DNA of 26,223 bases from Ruminiclostridium sp. (GCA_021442645.1 JABUSR010000037.1:1-26223), one strand, 5' to 3'; positions 1-8,077 are shown, numbered from the stretch's first letter. Notes: generated from the letters alone by a model not told the origin. Translations and numbers: made by a program.

Positions 1-767
1 CCCTCCTTCATTTTGTTATCGTGTGCCCGTTAGTGTTTCTGGGTGGTTTTGTGGATGCGGTGGCAGGTGGAGGAGGGTTGATTTCTCTTCCGGCCTATCT
101 GATTGCCGGGCTTCCTCCGCACAACGCCATTGCCACAAACAAGCTCAGCTCGGCTATGGGTACGGCGCTCACTACTGTGCGCTTTGCCCGCAAGGGCTTC
201 ATCCCTTGGAGGCAAGCGGTGGTCTGTGTGATTTTTGCCTTTATCGGGTCTACCCTGGGGGCAAAGCTGGCTCTGAAGATAGATTCAGAGGTTTTTACCC
301 TTCTGATGCTGGTGATCCTTCCCCTGGTAGCAGTCTATGTGTTCCGAGGAAACGGCCTGGGACAACAGGAGGCGGAAGTGCCTTGTAGTCCCCACAAGAC
401 TTTGATGATCAGTTCTCTGGCTGCACTGCTCATCGGCGGCTACGATGGCTTTTACGGGCCGGGCACGGGGACATTTCTGATCTTGGCCTTTACCGGACTG
501 GCACACATGGAACTGACGAAGGCAAACGGCGTGACTAAGGCGATCAATCTGACGACGAATCTCTCTGCCTTGGTGGTTTTCCTCCTGGGGGGCAAGGTTA
601 TGATTCTTTTGGGCCTGGTAGCTGGGTGCTTTGGCCTCCTTGGGAACTATTTGGGGACCCGGTTCTTTATTCAGGGTGGTGTGAAATTTGTCAAGCCCCT
701 TACCTTAGTAGTGTTAGCAGTTTTTTTCTGTAAGGTGCTGCTCCAAATCCTGGGAATTACTCTATAA
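1..767 (+). CDS. TSUP (TauE/SafE) family permease, 5' truncated by the window
   Basis: Membrane permease of the TSUP family, whose members are thought to move sulfite, sulfonates or other small organic anions; the substrate here cannot be read from sequence. The frame is open to the window edge, so the first residues are missing. A GTG at 21 is available but probably internal. The N-terminal family signature GFVDAVAGGGGLISLP followed by GLPPHNAIATNKLSSAMGT is clear, and the second half repeats the pattern (GGYDGFYGPGTGTFLI then ANGVTKAINLTTN), as expected for a family built from two repeats. Hydrophobic segments run through the whole protein. It is followed after about 15 bases by a strong hairpin terminator. 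The family call is firm; the substrate is unknown. Confidence 0.88.
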   Translation, partial: LLHFVIVCPLVFLGGFVDAVAGGGGLISLPAYLIAGLPPHNAIATNKLSSAMGTALTTVRFARKGFIPWRQAVVCVIFAFIGSTLGAKLALKIDSEVFTLLMLVILPLVAVYVFRGNGLGQQEAEVPCSPHKTLMISSLAALLIGGYDGFYGPGTGTFLILAFTGLAHMELTKANGVTKAINLTTNLSALVVFLLGGKVMILLGLVAGCFGLLGNYLGTRFFIQGGVKFVKPLTLVVLAVFFCKVLLQILGITL

Positions 768-780
768 AAGCGATGAACAG

Positions 781-824
781 AAAAAATGCCTTCTGCGTAG
801 TTTTCTACGCAGAAGGCATTTTTA
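781..824 (+). terminator. Bidirectional intrinsic terminator
   Basis: A long perfect stem (TGCCTTCTGCGTAG paired with CTACGCAGAAGGCA, loop TTTT) has an A-run on the left and a T-run on the right. It can stop transcription in both directions. It lies between the convergent TSUP gene and the lipoprotein gene at 900-1724. Confidence 0.9.
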
Positions 825-899
825 TAGGAAAAGTGAAGTGGATAGCTTAAGGTGAGGAGGGTCCGTGCGAAGAGTCCACCGGTGAGAGGGGCCCATTCC

Positions 900-1724
900 T
901 CAGGAAGAGAACTCCGCAAGATAAGGCCCAACCTGAACAGCAGACACGGTAGCAAGATTCACGGGGGTAGAAAATTGCTTCCAGCCGTTGATAGCACCGC
1001 CGCCTTGGGAGAGAACGGTGTCAACGGACTGGCCGCTCTCGTCGAAAAGATGGATCGTGGAGAGATAGTCCTCCGGGCCACTATAGAGACTTCCACCGTT
1101 CCAAAGGGTAGCGTTTATGGCAAAGGCAGAGATACTGCAGGTGCCTGTCATACGGCCATGCTCGTCTTTGATATCCACATAGCGTATCTTCCCCTGGTTT
1201 TCCGTTGTCCAGGAAAAGACATGGGTAGTGGTCACATTGGGCTCATCGTTCTGTGTGCCTCCCCGGAGGGTCAATGTGACCTCGGTTCCGGGGAACAGCC
1301 GCTCCTTATCGAAGCCAAAGCTGCAGACAAAAGCCAGAGTGTCCTTATCCAGGGGTTCTATATAGACATTTTGGCGGGTGCAGGGGAGTGCGATGTCCGA
1401 AGCGGTCAGAACGGCCAGTTGAGGGGAGGCCCATTCCTGAGGGATTCCATCTGGGAATGCAGCGGTACAGACTACATATAGGGTCATAGCGTCTCCTAGT
1501 GTTTGATGAACCCGAACCTCAACACCCAGGTTTGTTGTGGACTGGTCGATGGTTTGCAAAGTGGCTTCTATATCCTCGTGGGGGAGGCTTTTCAGATCCA
1601 ATCCACAGCAACGCGACAGCAGTTCGTCCGGATGAGCAGGGGCAGGTGAGGAGGGAGAGCAGGCGGTCAGCGCTGCAATCAGAAAGGTGGTTGCCGCCAG
1701 GAAAGCGCTCAAACGGAGCTGCAT
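900..1724 (-). CDS. Predicted lipoprotein, paralogue of the upstream gene (DUF4179-like)
   Basis: A 274-residue secreted protein with a lipoprotein signal: a charged N-terminus, a hydrophobic stretch and a lipobox ending LTAC at about residue 22, so it should be anchored outside the membrane. The start at 1724 is preceded by a GGGGGGA ribosome site. The mature part has a beta-rich pattern (LGVEVRVHQTLGDAMTLYVV) that resembles the extracellular domain of DUF4179-type proteins (NGITVxIxxxLxDGxxLYVxx). It ends with VSAVQVGPYLAEF, close to the end of the neighbouring lipoprotein (IRTVQVGPYTGHF). Only 12 bases separate it from that upstream gene, so the two form an operon. Function is unknown. The family resemblance is from memory of the motif and is moderate. 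Confidence 0.75.
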   Translation of the reverse strand: MQLRLSAFLAATTFLIAALTACSPSSPAPAHPDELLSRCCGLDLKSLPHEDIEATLQTIDQSTTNLGVEVRVHQTLGDAMTLYVVCTAAFPDGIPQEWASPQLAVLTASDIALPCTRQNVYIEPLDKDTLAFVCSFGFDKERLFPGTEVTLTLRGGTQNDEPNVTTTHVFSWTTENQGKIRYVDIKDEHGRMTGTCSISAFAINATLWNGGSLYSGPEDYLSTIHLFDESGQSVDTVLSQGGGAINGWKQFSTPVNLATVSAVQVGPYLAEFSS

Positions 1725-1736
1725 AAAGGTCCCCCC

Positions 1737-2588
1737 TTAAAAATGTCCGGTGTATGGGCCAACCTGAACCGTGCGGATGGTTCCGGGCTCCATGGGGATA
1801 AAGAACTCAAGAACGGCATCATAGGGGTCGCCGCTGATACTCCAGGTTTCCGGGATGGGTTCTCCGGCGGCATCTAGGAGAACAATGGCAGAGCCATCAG
1901 CGGAGAAGCCTGAAGGGTCGACATTTTCGAAATGGATGGACAAGGTAAAGGGGGAGAGGACAGCGGTGCCCACTGCAGCGCCGGACCGGTCTACCAGGTC
2001 GACGGTCTGGCTTTCACAGTCGCTCTCAACGGTCCAGGTAAAGAGAAAAGTATCCGAGGGAAGCGGGAGGATTAGGGAGATTTCTTTGTTTACCAAAGAA
2101 ATCTCACATCCGGAAAAGGTGACAAAATAGGAATGCGTATTGCTTCCCATTTCGGTATAGGTAACGTCAATGGTAGTGGGAATGAGAACCGCCTTGGCGG
2201 GATCGGTCACCTTGCCCGAGGCCAATAAAAGATCCGGCAGGTCAGGGGTTGACGGCCGCCCCGCAGGATAGATCAAGTCAAAGGCCACATACAAATTCTG
2301 ACCGTCCCAGAGGCTTTGTTGAATCTGTACAGTAATACCATTGTGGGTATCTTTCTGGTCGACGGTTTGAAGAGCCCGGTCTATGGTTTCTTCGGACAGA
2401 CCACTCATGTCAAAATGGGTCTCAAAGGGGGCCTCCTGGACTTCTTCCAGGGTAGCAGTCTCCGGAGCCGGAACAGATTCCTGGCTGATGTTCTGAGAAG
2501 CATCCTGGGCAGAACTCTCCTGCTGTCCGCAGGCAGTCAGGCAGAGGGCCATTAGAACAGAGAGAAAGAGAGCAATCAAGGGTCGCAT
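1737..2588 (-). CDS. Predicted lipoprotein (DUF4179-like), first gene of a tandem pair
   Basis: A 283-residue lipoprotein. A longer frame is open to 2651, but the start at 2588 (MRPLIALFLSVLMALCLTAC) is chosen because AAGGAG sits six bases upstream and the signal peptide then begins at once. The lipobox is LTAC, followed by a Ser/Gln/Glu-rich linker typical of exported lipoproteins. The mature domain contains NGITVQIQQSLWDGQNLYVA and ends IRTVQVGPYTGHF. Both match the downstream neighbour, so the pair arose by duplication. The longer start would overlap the promoter at 2623-2651, which also argues for the short form. Function is not known; the domain is reminiscent of extracellular parts of DUF4179/anti-sigma-like proteins, but no cytoplasmic domain is present here. 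Confidence 0.78.
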   Translation of the reverse strand: MRPLIALFLSVLMALCLTACGQQESSAQDASQNISQESVPAPETATLEEVQEAPFETHFDMSGLSEETIDRALQTVDQKDTHNGITVQIQQSLWDGQNLYVAFDLIYPAGRPSTPDLPDLLLASGKVTDPAKAVLIPTTIDVTYTEMGSNTHSYFVTFSGCEISLVNKEISLILPLPSDTFLFTWTVESDCESQTVDLVDRSGAAVGTAVLSPFTLSIHFENVDPSGFSADGSAIVLLDAAGEPIPETWSISGDPYDAVLEFFIPMEPGTIRTVQVGPYTGHF

Positions 2589-2622
2589 AGGCATCTCCTT
2601 TCTTGTGGGGATTTCTGGGCCC

Positions 2623-2651
2623 ATTATAGCATGGGGCCGGGAGAAAGACAA
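2623..2651 (-). promoter_or_regulatory. Sigma-A promoter of the lipoprotein pair
   Basis: On the minus strand TTGTCT, a 17-base spacer and a perfect TATAAT. The predicted transcript starts about 30 bases before the start codon at 2588. Confidence 0.75.
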
Positions 2652-2690
2652 GGAGGACGGCGAAGACAGGAGTAGGCCATACCCCCGCAG

Positions 2691-2730
2691 AAAAAATGAC
2701 CCCGCACCGAGGAATGACTCGGCGGGGATC
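2691..2730 (-). terminator. Intrinsic terminator of the DUF975 gene
   Basis: Read on the minus strand: CCCCGCCGAG, a six-base loop, CTCGGTGCGGGG (two-base bulge), then a six-T run. It begins a few bases after the stop codon of the gene at 2736-3506. Confidence 0.8.
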
Positions 2731-2735
2731 AGGAG

Positions 2736-3506
2736 TTACAGAGAGCCCATTCCGGGGAGTTCTTCCGGGGAAGCGATGCCCTGCTCAATTGCTTTAGCCC
2801 GGAGGAATCGGTAGATCTCCGCGTTTGTGGCGCAGATATAGGGGCTTACATAGAAGACGCCAAGAATGCCAAAGGTAAGGGCACTCAGAAAGTGCCAGCC
2901 AAGGAAAGAGAGGTCGGTGATGAAGATATCGCCCTTGTAGCCCATGGTCATCGACCGGCTTAGATCCAGCGCCTGCTTGTAGGGCATACTGGGGTTTTCA
3001 GACAGGATATAGGGGACGGCGAAGTAACCATAGCTCCGTACGATACCGGGAATCAGGAAGAGAAGGGACCAGAGGAAAATGAACAAATTTCGCAGGAATT
3101 GAGTCAGGACTACATTACCAAAATTACCGGTAAAGCCCAGAGACACCCGGGAAAAGCGGGCGGGGTGGAAGGAAGTGCTTTCCAAGAAGAATCTGCTTGC
3201 ACCGACTTCAAAGGGGTTAGCGACCAGAAGGGAGATGGCCAGGCTCAATAACGTTCCTGAGGCCACTGCAGGGAGCAGAAGGTTGAAGGCACACTGTATA
3301 ACATAGGAGAGGTCTTCACCGGTGTGGATGCCATAGGTCCGGCAGGCATGAATCAGATTGCTGAAATCACTGCTGTAACTGCCGATATTCAGAGTAAAAG
3401 CATTTCCAATCAGCAGGGCGAGAAGCAGGGAAACGGCAATGCAGGGCCAGTAGTTTGCTTTAAAATTCACTTTGCCGACAGCTTTGAATGAGACGCGATC
3501 CCACAT
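2736..3506 (-). CDS. DUF975 family integral membrane protein
   Basis: A 256-residue polytopic membrane protein. It has the features of the DUF975 family: an N-terminal amphipathic stretch (KAVGKVNFKANYW) before the first membrane span, a late cytoplasmic motif LSRSMTMGYKGDIF, then LSFLGWHFLSALTFGILGVFYVSPY and a conserved terminal NAEIYRFLR. About five or six hydrophobic segments are visible. The start is supported by AGGAGG just upstream. It is a single gene with its own promoter (3547-3575) and terminator. The molecular function of the family is not established. Confidence 0.85.
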   Translation of the reverse strand: MWDRVSFKAVGKVNFKANYWPCIAVSLLLALLIGNAFTLNIGSYSSDFSNLIHACRTYGIHTGEDLSYVIQCAFNLLLPAVASGTLLSLAISLLVANPFEVGASRFFLESTSFHPARFSRVSLGFTGNFGNVVLTQFLRNLFIFLWSLLFLIPGIVRSYGYFAVPYILSENPSMPYKQALDLSRSMTMGYKGDIFITDLSFLGWHFLSALTFGILGVFYVSPYICATNAEIYRFLRAKAIEQGIASPEELPGMGSL

Positions 3507-3546
3507 GATGAGACCTCCTTTGTAAAAGAATCATATTGGCTTTGTT

Positions 3547-3575
3547 ATTGTATCGTATTTGAGGAAAAAGGTCAA
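3547..3575 (-). promoter_or_regulatory. Sigma-A promoter of the DUF975 gene
   Basis: On the minus strand TTGACC, a 17-base spacer and TACAAT, about 40 bases upstream of the start codon. Confidence 0.78.
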
Positions 3576-3647
3576 TGCCAAAACGGATGGTTCAAAATTG
3601 CATAAAAACATGGGGGTAAAAACGGTCTTTCTAAGCTGTTTTCCCTC

Positions 3648-3676
3648 TTGCCTTCCTGTTGGAATTGGTTTAGGAT
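3648..3676 (+). promoter_or_regulatory. Possible promoter of the ThrE-type pair
   Basis: TTGCCT, 17 bases, TAGGAT. Both boxes are imperfect. It is the best-spaced candidate in the divergent gap in front of the gene at 3713. Confidence 0.3.
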
Positions 3677-3712
3677 GTACTATCCGAGAGCATCCCTGAA
3701 AGGAGGTGTACC

Positions 3713-4480
3713 ATGATACGGACAGAATATGAGACTCTTGTGGAATATGCCCTTGATCAGGGGCGTCAGATGATGGAGTGTGGGGCGGAGTCCTGGCGTA
3801 CAGAGGATATGATGAGCCGTATGCTTCGGGCTTATGGCATGGAGGTCCTGGATGCCCATGTTATGGCGAGCCAGGCGGCAGTATCTGTGAAAAGCCCCGA
3901 GGGGGATCATTACTCCAGTACCTGCGCAATCCGAGCGGATAAGAGGGGAACTAACCTGCGACGGATGGAAGAGATCAACGCTGCTGCCCGGGCGGTTTGT
4001 AATCGAACGCCAGCTGTTGAGGACCTGCACTTGTTCAATGGCGTGCCTTCGGCTGGTGAATGGTCCGGACGGGAGCTGGCAGGCTGTGCGCTGGGCGTTG
4101 GGGCCTTTACGGTGCTCTTTGGCGGAACGATGATGGACTGCCTTCTGGCCTCAGTTATTTCTGTGTTAATCTATGCGATGAATCAGTTCCGTCGCTCCCA
4201 TAATCAGCATCACATCATCTATACGGTGATGGCCTGTTTTACGGTCGGTATGTTCGCCCAGATATTTGCCGGTTTGAGTCCACGGATTCACCTGGACATG
4301 GTCATGATTGGGGACGTTATGCTCTTTGTTCCCGGGTTGGATATGGCCAATGGCGTGCGGGAGCTCTTTTATTCGGATATCCTCACGGGCATCTATCGGA
4401 TGACGGGGGCAGTCCTGAGTGCCGCAGCCATTGCGGTTGGCTATATGGTGGCGCTGGTGATAGGGGGGTATCTTCTGTGA
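3713..4480 (+). CDS. Threonine/serine exporter family protein, N-terminal-domain subunit (ThrE/YjjP type)
   Basis: A 255-residue protein matching the N-terminal half of ThrE (formerly DUF1212). Cytoplasmic residues 1-110 carry the typical MECGAESWRTEDMMSRMLRA and VMASQAAVSVKSP patterns, followed by about five membrane spans (CALGVGAFTVLFGG, MDCLLASVISVLIYAM, VMACFTVGMFAQIFAG, VMIGDVMLFVPGLDMANGVR, AAAIAVGYMVALVIGGYLL). The start has AAAGGAGGTG at ideal spacing. In actinobacteria ThrE is one protein that exports threonine and serine; in many other bacteria it is split as here. The partner follows with a four-base overlap (GTGA). Substrate is inferred from family; small dicarboxylates are an alternative, since E. 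coli YjjPB was linked to succinate export. Confidence 0.88.
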   Translation: MIRTEYETLVEYALDQGRQMMECGAESWRTEDMMSRMLRAYGMEVLDAHVMASQAAVSVKSPEGDHYSSTCAIRADKRGTNLRRMEEINAAARAVCNRTPAVEDLHLFNGVPSAGEWSGRELAGCALGVGAFTVLFGGTMMDCLLASVISVLIYAMNQFRRSHNQHHIIYTVMACFTVGMFAQIFAGLSPRIHLDMVMIGDVMLFVPGLDMANGVRELFYSDILTGIYRMTGAVLSAAAIAVGYMVALVIGGYLL

Positions 4481-4959
4481 GAGAGGTTTTAATCCAAATT
4501 CTCTGTGCGGGTGTGGGAACCATGGGCTTCGCTTTGGTGTTTCAGCTGAAGCGTCAGCATCTGCTTGTGGCATTTTTGGGAGGTACCATGGCCTGGGCCT
4601 GCTACCTGATTGTCTGGGAGAACGGCGGAGGGTACTTTTTCAGCATGTTAGTTGCCTCTGCAGTGGTTTGCGTTTGGTCGGAGGGACAGGCCCGGGTCCG
4701 CATGGCACCGGCAAATGTTTTTCTGATCCCCAGCATTATCCCGTTGCTGCCCGGCGGACTTCTCTACTATGCAATGAGTGGGCTCGTGTCCGGTGACTAC
4801 GATCAGTTTGTTCAGAATGGAATCGCAACGCTCCAGGTGGCGGTGGGAATCTCCAGCGGGGTTATCATTGGATCGGAGATCATCCGTATCGTCATCAGTG
4901 TCAGGCGTGGAAAGAGGGAGGAACGGGTGAAGAAAGGAAACGCTGAAGGGAAAAACTGA
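4477..4959 (+). CDS. Threonine/serine exporter family protein, C-terminal-domain subunit (ThrE_2/YjjB type)
   Basis: A 160-residue membrane protein, the C-terminal ThrE_2 half of the split exporter (formerly DUF3815). It starts at GTG 4477, inside the stop region of the upstream gene, with GGGGGG upstream, so translation is coupled. Four hydrophobic spans are visible. The conserved segment between spans 3 and 4, ANVFLIPSIIPLLPGG, is diagnostic of the family. It ends with a lysine/arginine-rich cytoplasmic tail (RRGKREERVKKG). It should form a complex with the preceding subunit. Confidence 0.88.
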   Translation: MREVLIQILCAGVGTMGFALVFQLKRQHLLVAFLGGTMAWACYLIVWENGGGYFFSMLVASAVVCVWSEGQARVRMAPANVFLIPSIIPLLPGGLLYYAMSGLVSGDYDQFVQNGIATLQVAVGISSGVIIGSEIIRIVISVRRGKREERVKKGNAEGKN

Positions 4960-5014
4960 CCATCAAAAATAATCCCGGTTTGGCTATGGAAAAGACGGGG
5001 AACCTGCGTACAAT

Positions 5015-5045
5015 AGAGGCATGGGGCAGTGTCCCCTGCCTTTTG
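5015..5045 (+). terminator. Probable intrinsic terminator of the ThrE-type pair
   Basis: AGGCATGGGG, loop CAGTGT, CCCCTGCCT followed by TTTTG: a nine-pair stem with one bulged base. It lies 60-85 bases after the exporter stop codon. An alternative is a leader hairpin of the gene at 5077, because a TACAAT box sits just upstream at 5009-5014. Confidence 0.5.
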
Positions 5046-5076
5046 AATACGGAAGAGACATTGAGGTGTATGAGAT

Positions 5077-5622
5077 ATGTTGGATCAAGTGCGCAGCGAA
5101 GCCCGCGCTGCAGCAGAGCAGATTTGTGAAGCTGCAAAACTCCGTAAGGGTCAGATCCTTGTGGTGGGCTGTTCCTCCAGCGAAGTGTGCGGCCATAGAA
5201 TGGGAAGCAATTCCAGCCCTGAGGTAGGGAAAGCCATCTTTGAGGGCATCCGTGACGTCCTGGAGCCCAGGGGAATCTACCTGGCAGCCCAGTGCTGTGA
5301 GCATCTTAACCGGGCTGTTGTGGTGGAGCGGGAAGCGGTCCCCTTTGGAGAACCCTGCAACGTGGTGCCCCAGCCAAAGGCCGGCGGTTCCTTTGCTACT
5401 GCAGCCTACCATGGATTCCGGGATCCTGTGGTTCTGGAGGAGATCCGGGCAGATGCAGGCCTGGATATTGGCGGGACCCTCATCGGGATGCATTTGAAGA
5501 GAGTGGCAGTGCCTGTCCGCCTGGAAAAGAGGAGACTGGGGGAGGCCATTCTCCTGGCGGCCCGGGTACGCCCTAAGTTTATCGGCGGCGAGCGGGCAGG
5601 ATACGATGAGAGCATGAAATAA
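5077..5622 (+). CDS. UPF0340 / TIGR01440 family protein (YwlG-like)
   Basis: A 181-residue soluble protein of the conserved Firmicute family UPF0340 (TIGR01440, B. subtilis YwlG). Recognisable stretches are ILVVGCSSSEVCGHRMGSNS near residues 27-46, AAQCCEHLNRAVVVER and VPQPKAGGSFATAAY, then IGGTLIGMHLKRVAVPVR near the end. The start at 5077 has GAGGTG eight bases upstream. Several cysteines are clustered in the conserved blocks. The family has no proven biochemical role. It stands alone between the exporter pair and the acetyltransferase gene. Confidence 0.88.
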   Translation: MLDQVRSEARAAAEQICEAAKLRKGQILVVGCSSSEVCGHRMGSNSSPEVGKAIFEGIRDVLEPRGIYLAAQCCEHLNRAVVVEREAVPFGEPCNVVPQPKAGGSFATAAYHGFRDPVVLEEIRADAGLDIGGTLIGMHLKRVAVPVRLEKRRLGEAILLAARVRPKFIGGERAGYDESMK

Positions 5623-5786
5623 TGAAATGACCAAACGATTCAGGGGGGATTCAAATCCTTTCGGAGAGTTTTTGGGTTGAAGGTTCAGGCTCCAATCCTG
5701 TTTCCGCGAAAGCTGGTTGCTTTATGGTAAGCTCTGCCTGCTTTCTATGATCTGGGTTGAGAAAAGAATCTGAGGAGGTAGGATGA

Positions 5787-6419
5787 ATGTTTGGACCCGA
5801 TCCCCATGCGATTTATCCCAATGAAAACATTCCCAGCGTATGTTATGTGAAGAATACGATTACACGGCCTACGATTCTCGTTGGGGACTACACCTATTAT
5901 GACGATTCTGTCGACCCGGAGGGGTTTGAGCGGCATGTGACCCACCACTATGACTTCATCGGGGATCGGCTGATTATCGGAAAGTTTTGCGCCATAGGCA
6001 AGGGCGTGGAGTTTATCATGAATGGGGCTAACCACCAGATGTGCGGCGTGTCCACATACCCCTTCAATATTATGGGAGGTGGATGGGAGGCCTCAGCACC
6101 TTCCATGGAAGATCTCCCATTAAAAGGGGACACTGTGGTTGGCAATGATGTGTGGTTCGGCCAGAATGTCACAATCCTGCCCGGCGTCCATATTGGCGAC
6201 GGCGCCATCATCGGGGCAAACTCTGTGGTCGGCAGGGATATCCCACCCTACAGTGTTGCTGTGGGAAATCCCTGCAGGGTGGTGCGCATGCGATTCGACC
6301 GGGAACTGATTGAGTATCTCTTAGATTTGAAGTGGTGGGACTGGCCCGCAGAAAAAATCACGGAGAACCTTGAGGCTCTGACCAGCGGAGATTTATCAAA
6401 GATTCGAGCCATAGAGTAG
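5787..6419 (+). CDS. Vat-family / CatB-related xenobiotic O-acetyltransferase
   Basis: A 210-residue left-handed beta-helix (hexapeptide repeat) acetyltransferase that transfers acetyl from acetyl-CoA to a hydroxyl of an antibiotic-like acceptor. It follows the Vat pattern closely: YPNENIPSVCYVKN near the start, LIIGKFCAIGKGVEFIMNGA, the catalytic His at residue 83 in NHQMCGVSTYPFN, the GGGWE loop, GNDVWFGQNVTILPGVHIGDGA and the C-terminal LLDLKWWDWP. ATG at 5787 is preferred to the ATG at 5783 (a different frame) because GAGGAGG lies seven bases upstream. It could confer streptogramin A resistance, or be a chromosomal relative acting on another acceptor; sequence alone cannot tell. A bidirectional terminator follows. 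Confidence 0.88.
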   Translation: MFGPDPHAIYPNENIPSVCYVKNTITRPTILVGDYTYYDDSVDPEGFERHVTHHYDFIGDRLIIGKFCAIGKGVEFIMNGANHQMCGVSTYPFNIMGGGWEASAPSMEDLPLKGDTVVGNDVWFGQNVTILPGVHIGDGAIIGANSVVGRDIPPYSVAVGNPCRVVRMRFDRELIEYLLDLKWWDWPAEKITENLEALTSGDLSKIRAIE

Positions 6420-6440
6420 GAAACCTTTTTGAGAACAGAA

Positions 6441-6475
6441 AATCTGCCGGAGAAGCATCCTCCGGCAGATTTTTA
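6441..6475 (+). terminator. Bidirectional intrinsic terminator
   Basis: ATCTGCCGGA / TCCGGCAGAT stem with a nine-base loop. A T-run follows on the plus strand and a shorter T-run on the minus strand. It separates the convergent acetyltransferase and acyl-CoA dehydrogenase genes. Confidence 0.85.
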
Positions 6476-6528
6476 TATCTATGCGGTTGTGTACCGTAGT
6501 CGGGGAATCACCTTGTGCGATCGGCCAA

Positions 6529-7671
6529 TCAGTCGAACAGGGTCTTGGACAGGACAATCTTCTGCACTTCGCTGGTGCCTTCGTAAATCTGGGTAATCTT
6601 GGCGTCACGCATCAGACGCTCAACATGGTATTCCTTCATGTAGCCGTTGCCGCCCATCATCTGGACTGCATCGGTAGTCACACGCATAGCGGTCTCAGCA
6701 GCAATTAGCTTGGCCTTAGCAGCAGCCTGAGAGAAGGGCTTGTGAGCGTCTTTGTCAGTAGCTGCCTTATAGACCATGTACTTTGCCATCTCGATGGAGT
6801 TGGCCAGGTCCACCATACGGAAGGCCAGATGCTGGTTCTTGGAGATGGGTTTGCCGAACTGCTGGCGCTGCTTCATGTACTGACGAGCAATCTCAAATGC
6901 ACCCTCAGCGATACCCAGAGCCTGGGAAGCGATGCCGATGCGGCCGCCATCCAGGGTCTTCATAGCGGTAGCGAAGCCCTTGCCGGGGGTGGAAATCATG
7001 TTGCCCACGGGGATGCGGACGTTATCAAAGAACAGCTCGCTGACCATAGCACTGCGGATGCCCATGGTGTTGTGGCGGGCACCGATGGAGAAGCCGGGGG
7101 TATTTCTCTCCACGATAAAGGTGGCCATGCTCTTGGGGCCCATCTCGTGGTCGGTCAGTGCGTAGACAGCGTAGTAGTCAGACAGAGGGCCGTTAGTGAT
7201 AAAGCACTTGCTACCGTTGATGACGAACTCGTCACCCTGACGCTCTGCAAAGGTCTTCATGCCGCTGACGTCGGAGCCGGCAGTGGGCTCAGTCAAGCCG
7301 AAGGAGCCGAAGTGACCGTCACGCATGACGGGGGTCATCCAGCGCTTGAGCTGCTCATCGGTAGCTTCGGAGAAGTACAGGGAGCCACCATACAGGGAGG
7401 TGGAGACGGAGAAGGAAACGGACAGAGAGGGGTCAACCTTGGAAATCTCCTCAATTGCCAGGGCATACTCCATGTAGCCAAGGCCCTGGCCGCCATATTC
7501 CTTGGCATAGGGCAGACCGATAAAGCCCATCTCGGACATTTCCTTGTACAGGCCCAAGTTATACTCGCGGGTCTCATCACGCTCAATGACACCGGGCAGA
7601 ACTTTCTTCTCGGTGAAGTCACGAGCCATCTTCTGGATAGACAGTTGCTGTTCGTTGAGTTCGAAATTCAT
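6529..7671 (-). CDS. Acyl-CoA dehydrogenase (butyryl/short-chain type)
   Basis: A 380-residue FAD-dependent acyl-CoA dehydrogenase that interconverts acyl-CoA and 2-enoyl-CoA. The frame extends upstream to 7764, but the start at 7671 (MNFELNEQQLSIQKMARDF) has AAGGAGA at good spacing and is the usual family start. Family signatures are GLTEPTAGSDVSG (flavin/substrate loop), FITNGPLSDYY, ELFFDNVRIP, the arginine-containing RQQFGKPISKNQ, AVQMMGGNGYM and the terminal IYEGTSEVQKIV, whose glutamate (E364) is the expected catalytic base. Length and motifs fit short-chain enzymes such as butyryl-CoA dehydrogenase. No etfAB, thiolase or crotonase gene is nearby. A second, diverged member lies at 23017-24183. 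Confidence 0.9.
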   Translation of the reverse strand: MNFELNEQQLSIQKMARDFTEKKVLPGVIERDETREYNLGLYKEMSEMGFIGLPYAKEYGGQGLGYMEYALAIEEISKVDPSLSVSFSVSTSLYGGSLYFSEATDEQLKRWMTPVMRDGHFGSFGLTEPTAGSDVSGMKTFAERQGDEFVINGSKCFITNGPLSDYYAVYALTDHEMGPKSMATFIVERNTPGFSIGARHNTMGIRSAMVSELFFDNVRIPVGNMISTPGKGFATAMKTLDGGRIGIASQALGIAEGAFEIARQYMKQRQQFGKPISKNQHLAFRMVDLANSIEMAKYMVYKAATDKDAHKPFSQAAAKAKLIAAETAMRVTTDAVQMMGGNGYMKEYHVERLMRDAKITQIYEGTSEVQKIVLSKTLFD

Positions 7672-7781
7672 AAAATAGTCTCCTTTTCTGAATTGGTATG
7701 AACCAACTGACTTGGTTGACGGAAAGGGCTGTCGGGCAGCGGATCTGGCGGCGTCCGTTTCCAATCAAGGATAAAACGTAT

Positions 7782-7816
7782 ATAGTAACTGTAACACAGT
7801 AAGATACAAAATGCAA
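7782..7816 (-). promoter_or_regulatory. Candidate promoter region of the acyl-CoA dehydrogenase, with a small dyad
   Basis: On the minus strand TTGCAT, 17 bases, TACAGT; an overlapping alternative is TTGTAT, 16 bases, TACTAT. A short dyad, ACTGT-AAC-ACAGT (7788-7800), covers the -10 area and could be an operator. Both promoter readings are imperfect, so the assignment is tentative. Confidence 0.35.
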
Positions 7817-7910
7817 CGATGGATTCCCCGTTTTTGTGGGAATTGGAAAATGCACGAGAAAAATAAGTGAAATGGTGCTTTAAAAGAGTTCTATCGTGTA
7901 TATTTGTTTC

Positions 7911-7960
7911 TTGCAAAAAAAGAACGGCAGCGATTTCCCAGGTCGCTGCCATTCTTTCTT
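7911..7960. terminator. Orphan intrinsic terminator in a divergent intergenic region
   Basis: GGCAGCGA, a nine-base loop and TCGCTGCC, extended by AGAA/TTCT with one mismatch. On the minus strand the stem is followed by seven T residues, a near-ideal terminator. The plus-strand T-run is weaker. Neither flanking gene ends here: the dehydrogenase starts to the left and azlC starts to the right. It must therefore stop an unrecognised transcript or act as a leader attenuator. Confidence 0.7.
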
Positions 7961-8077
7961 GAAAAGAGAAAAGAGAGAGAAAAGAGAGTGTGTAAGGTAA
8001 GTCAGAGGTGATGTTGTTCTCTGTTGCTTACAAGGATATCTTATTCGGGAAATATGAGCAAACTATTGGAATGATGT

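Noticed and set aside
5645..5675. tRNA T-arm-like sequence (GGATTCAAATCC) between the UPF0340 and acetyltransferase genes
   Set aside because: No acceptor stem, D-arm or anticodon arm can be drawn around it; it is simply a short palindrome.
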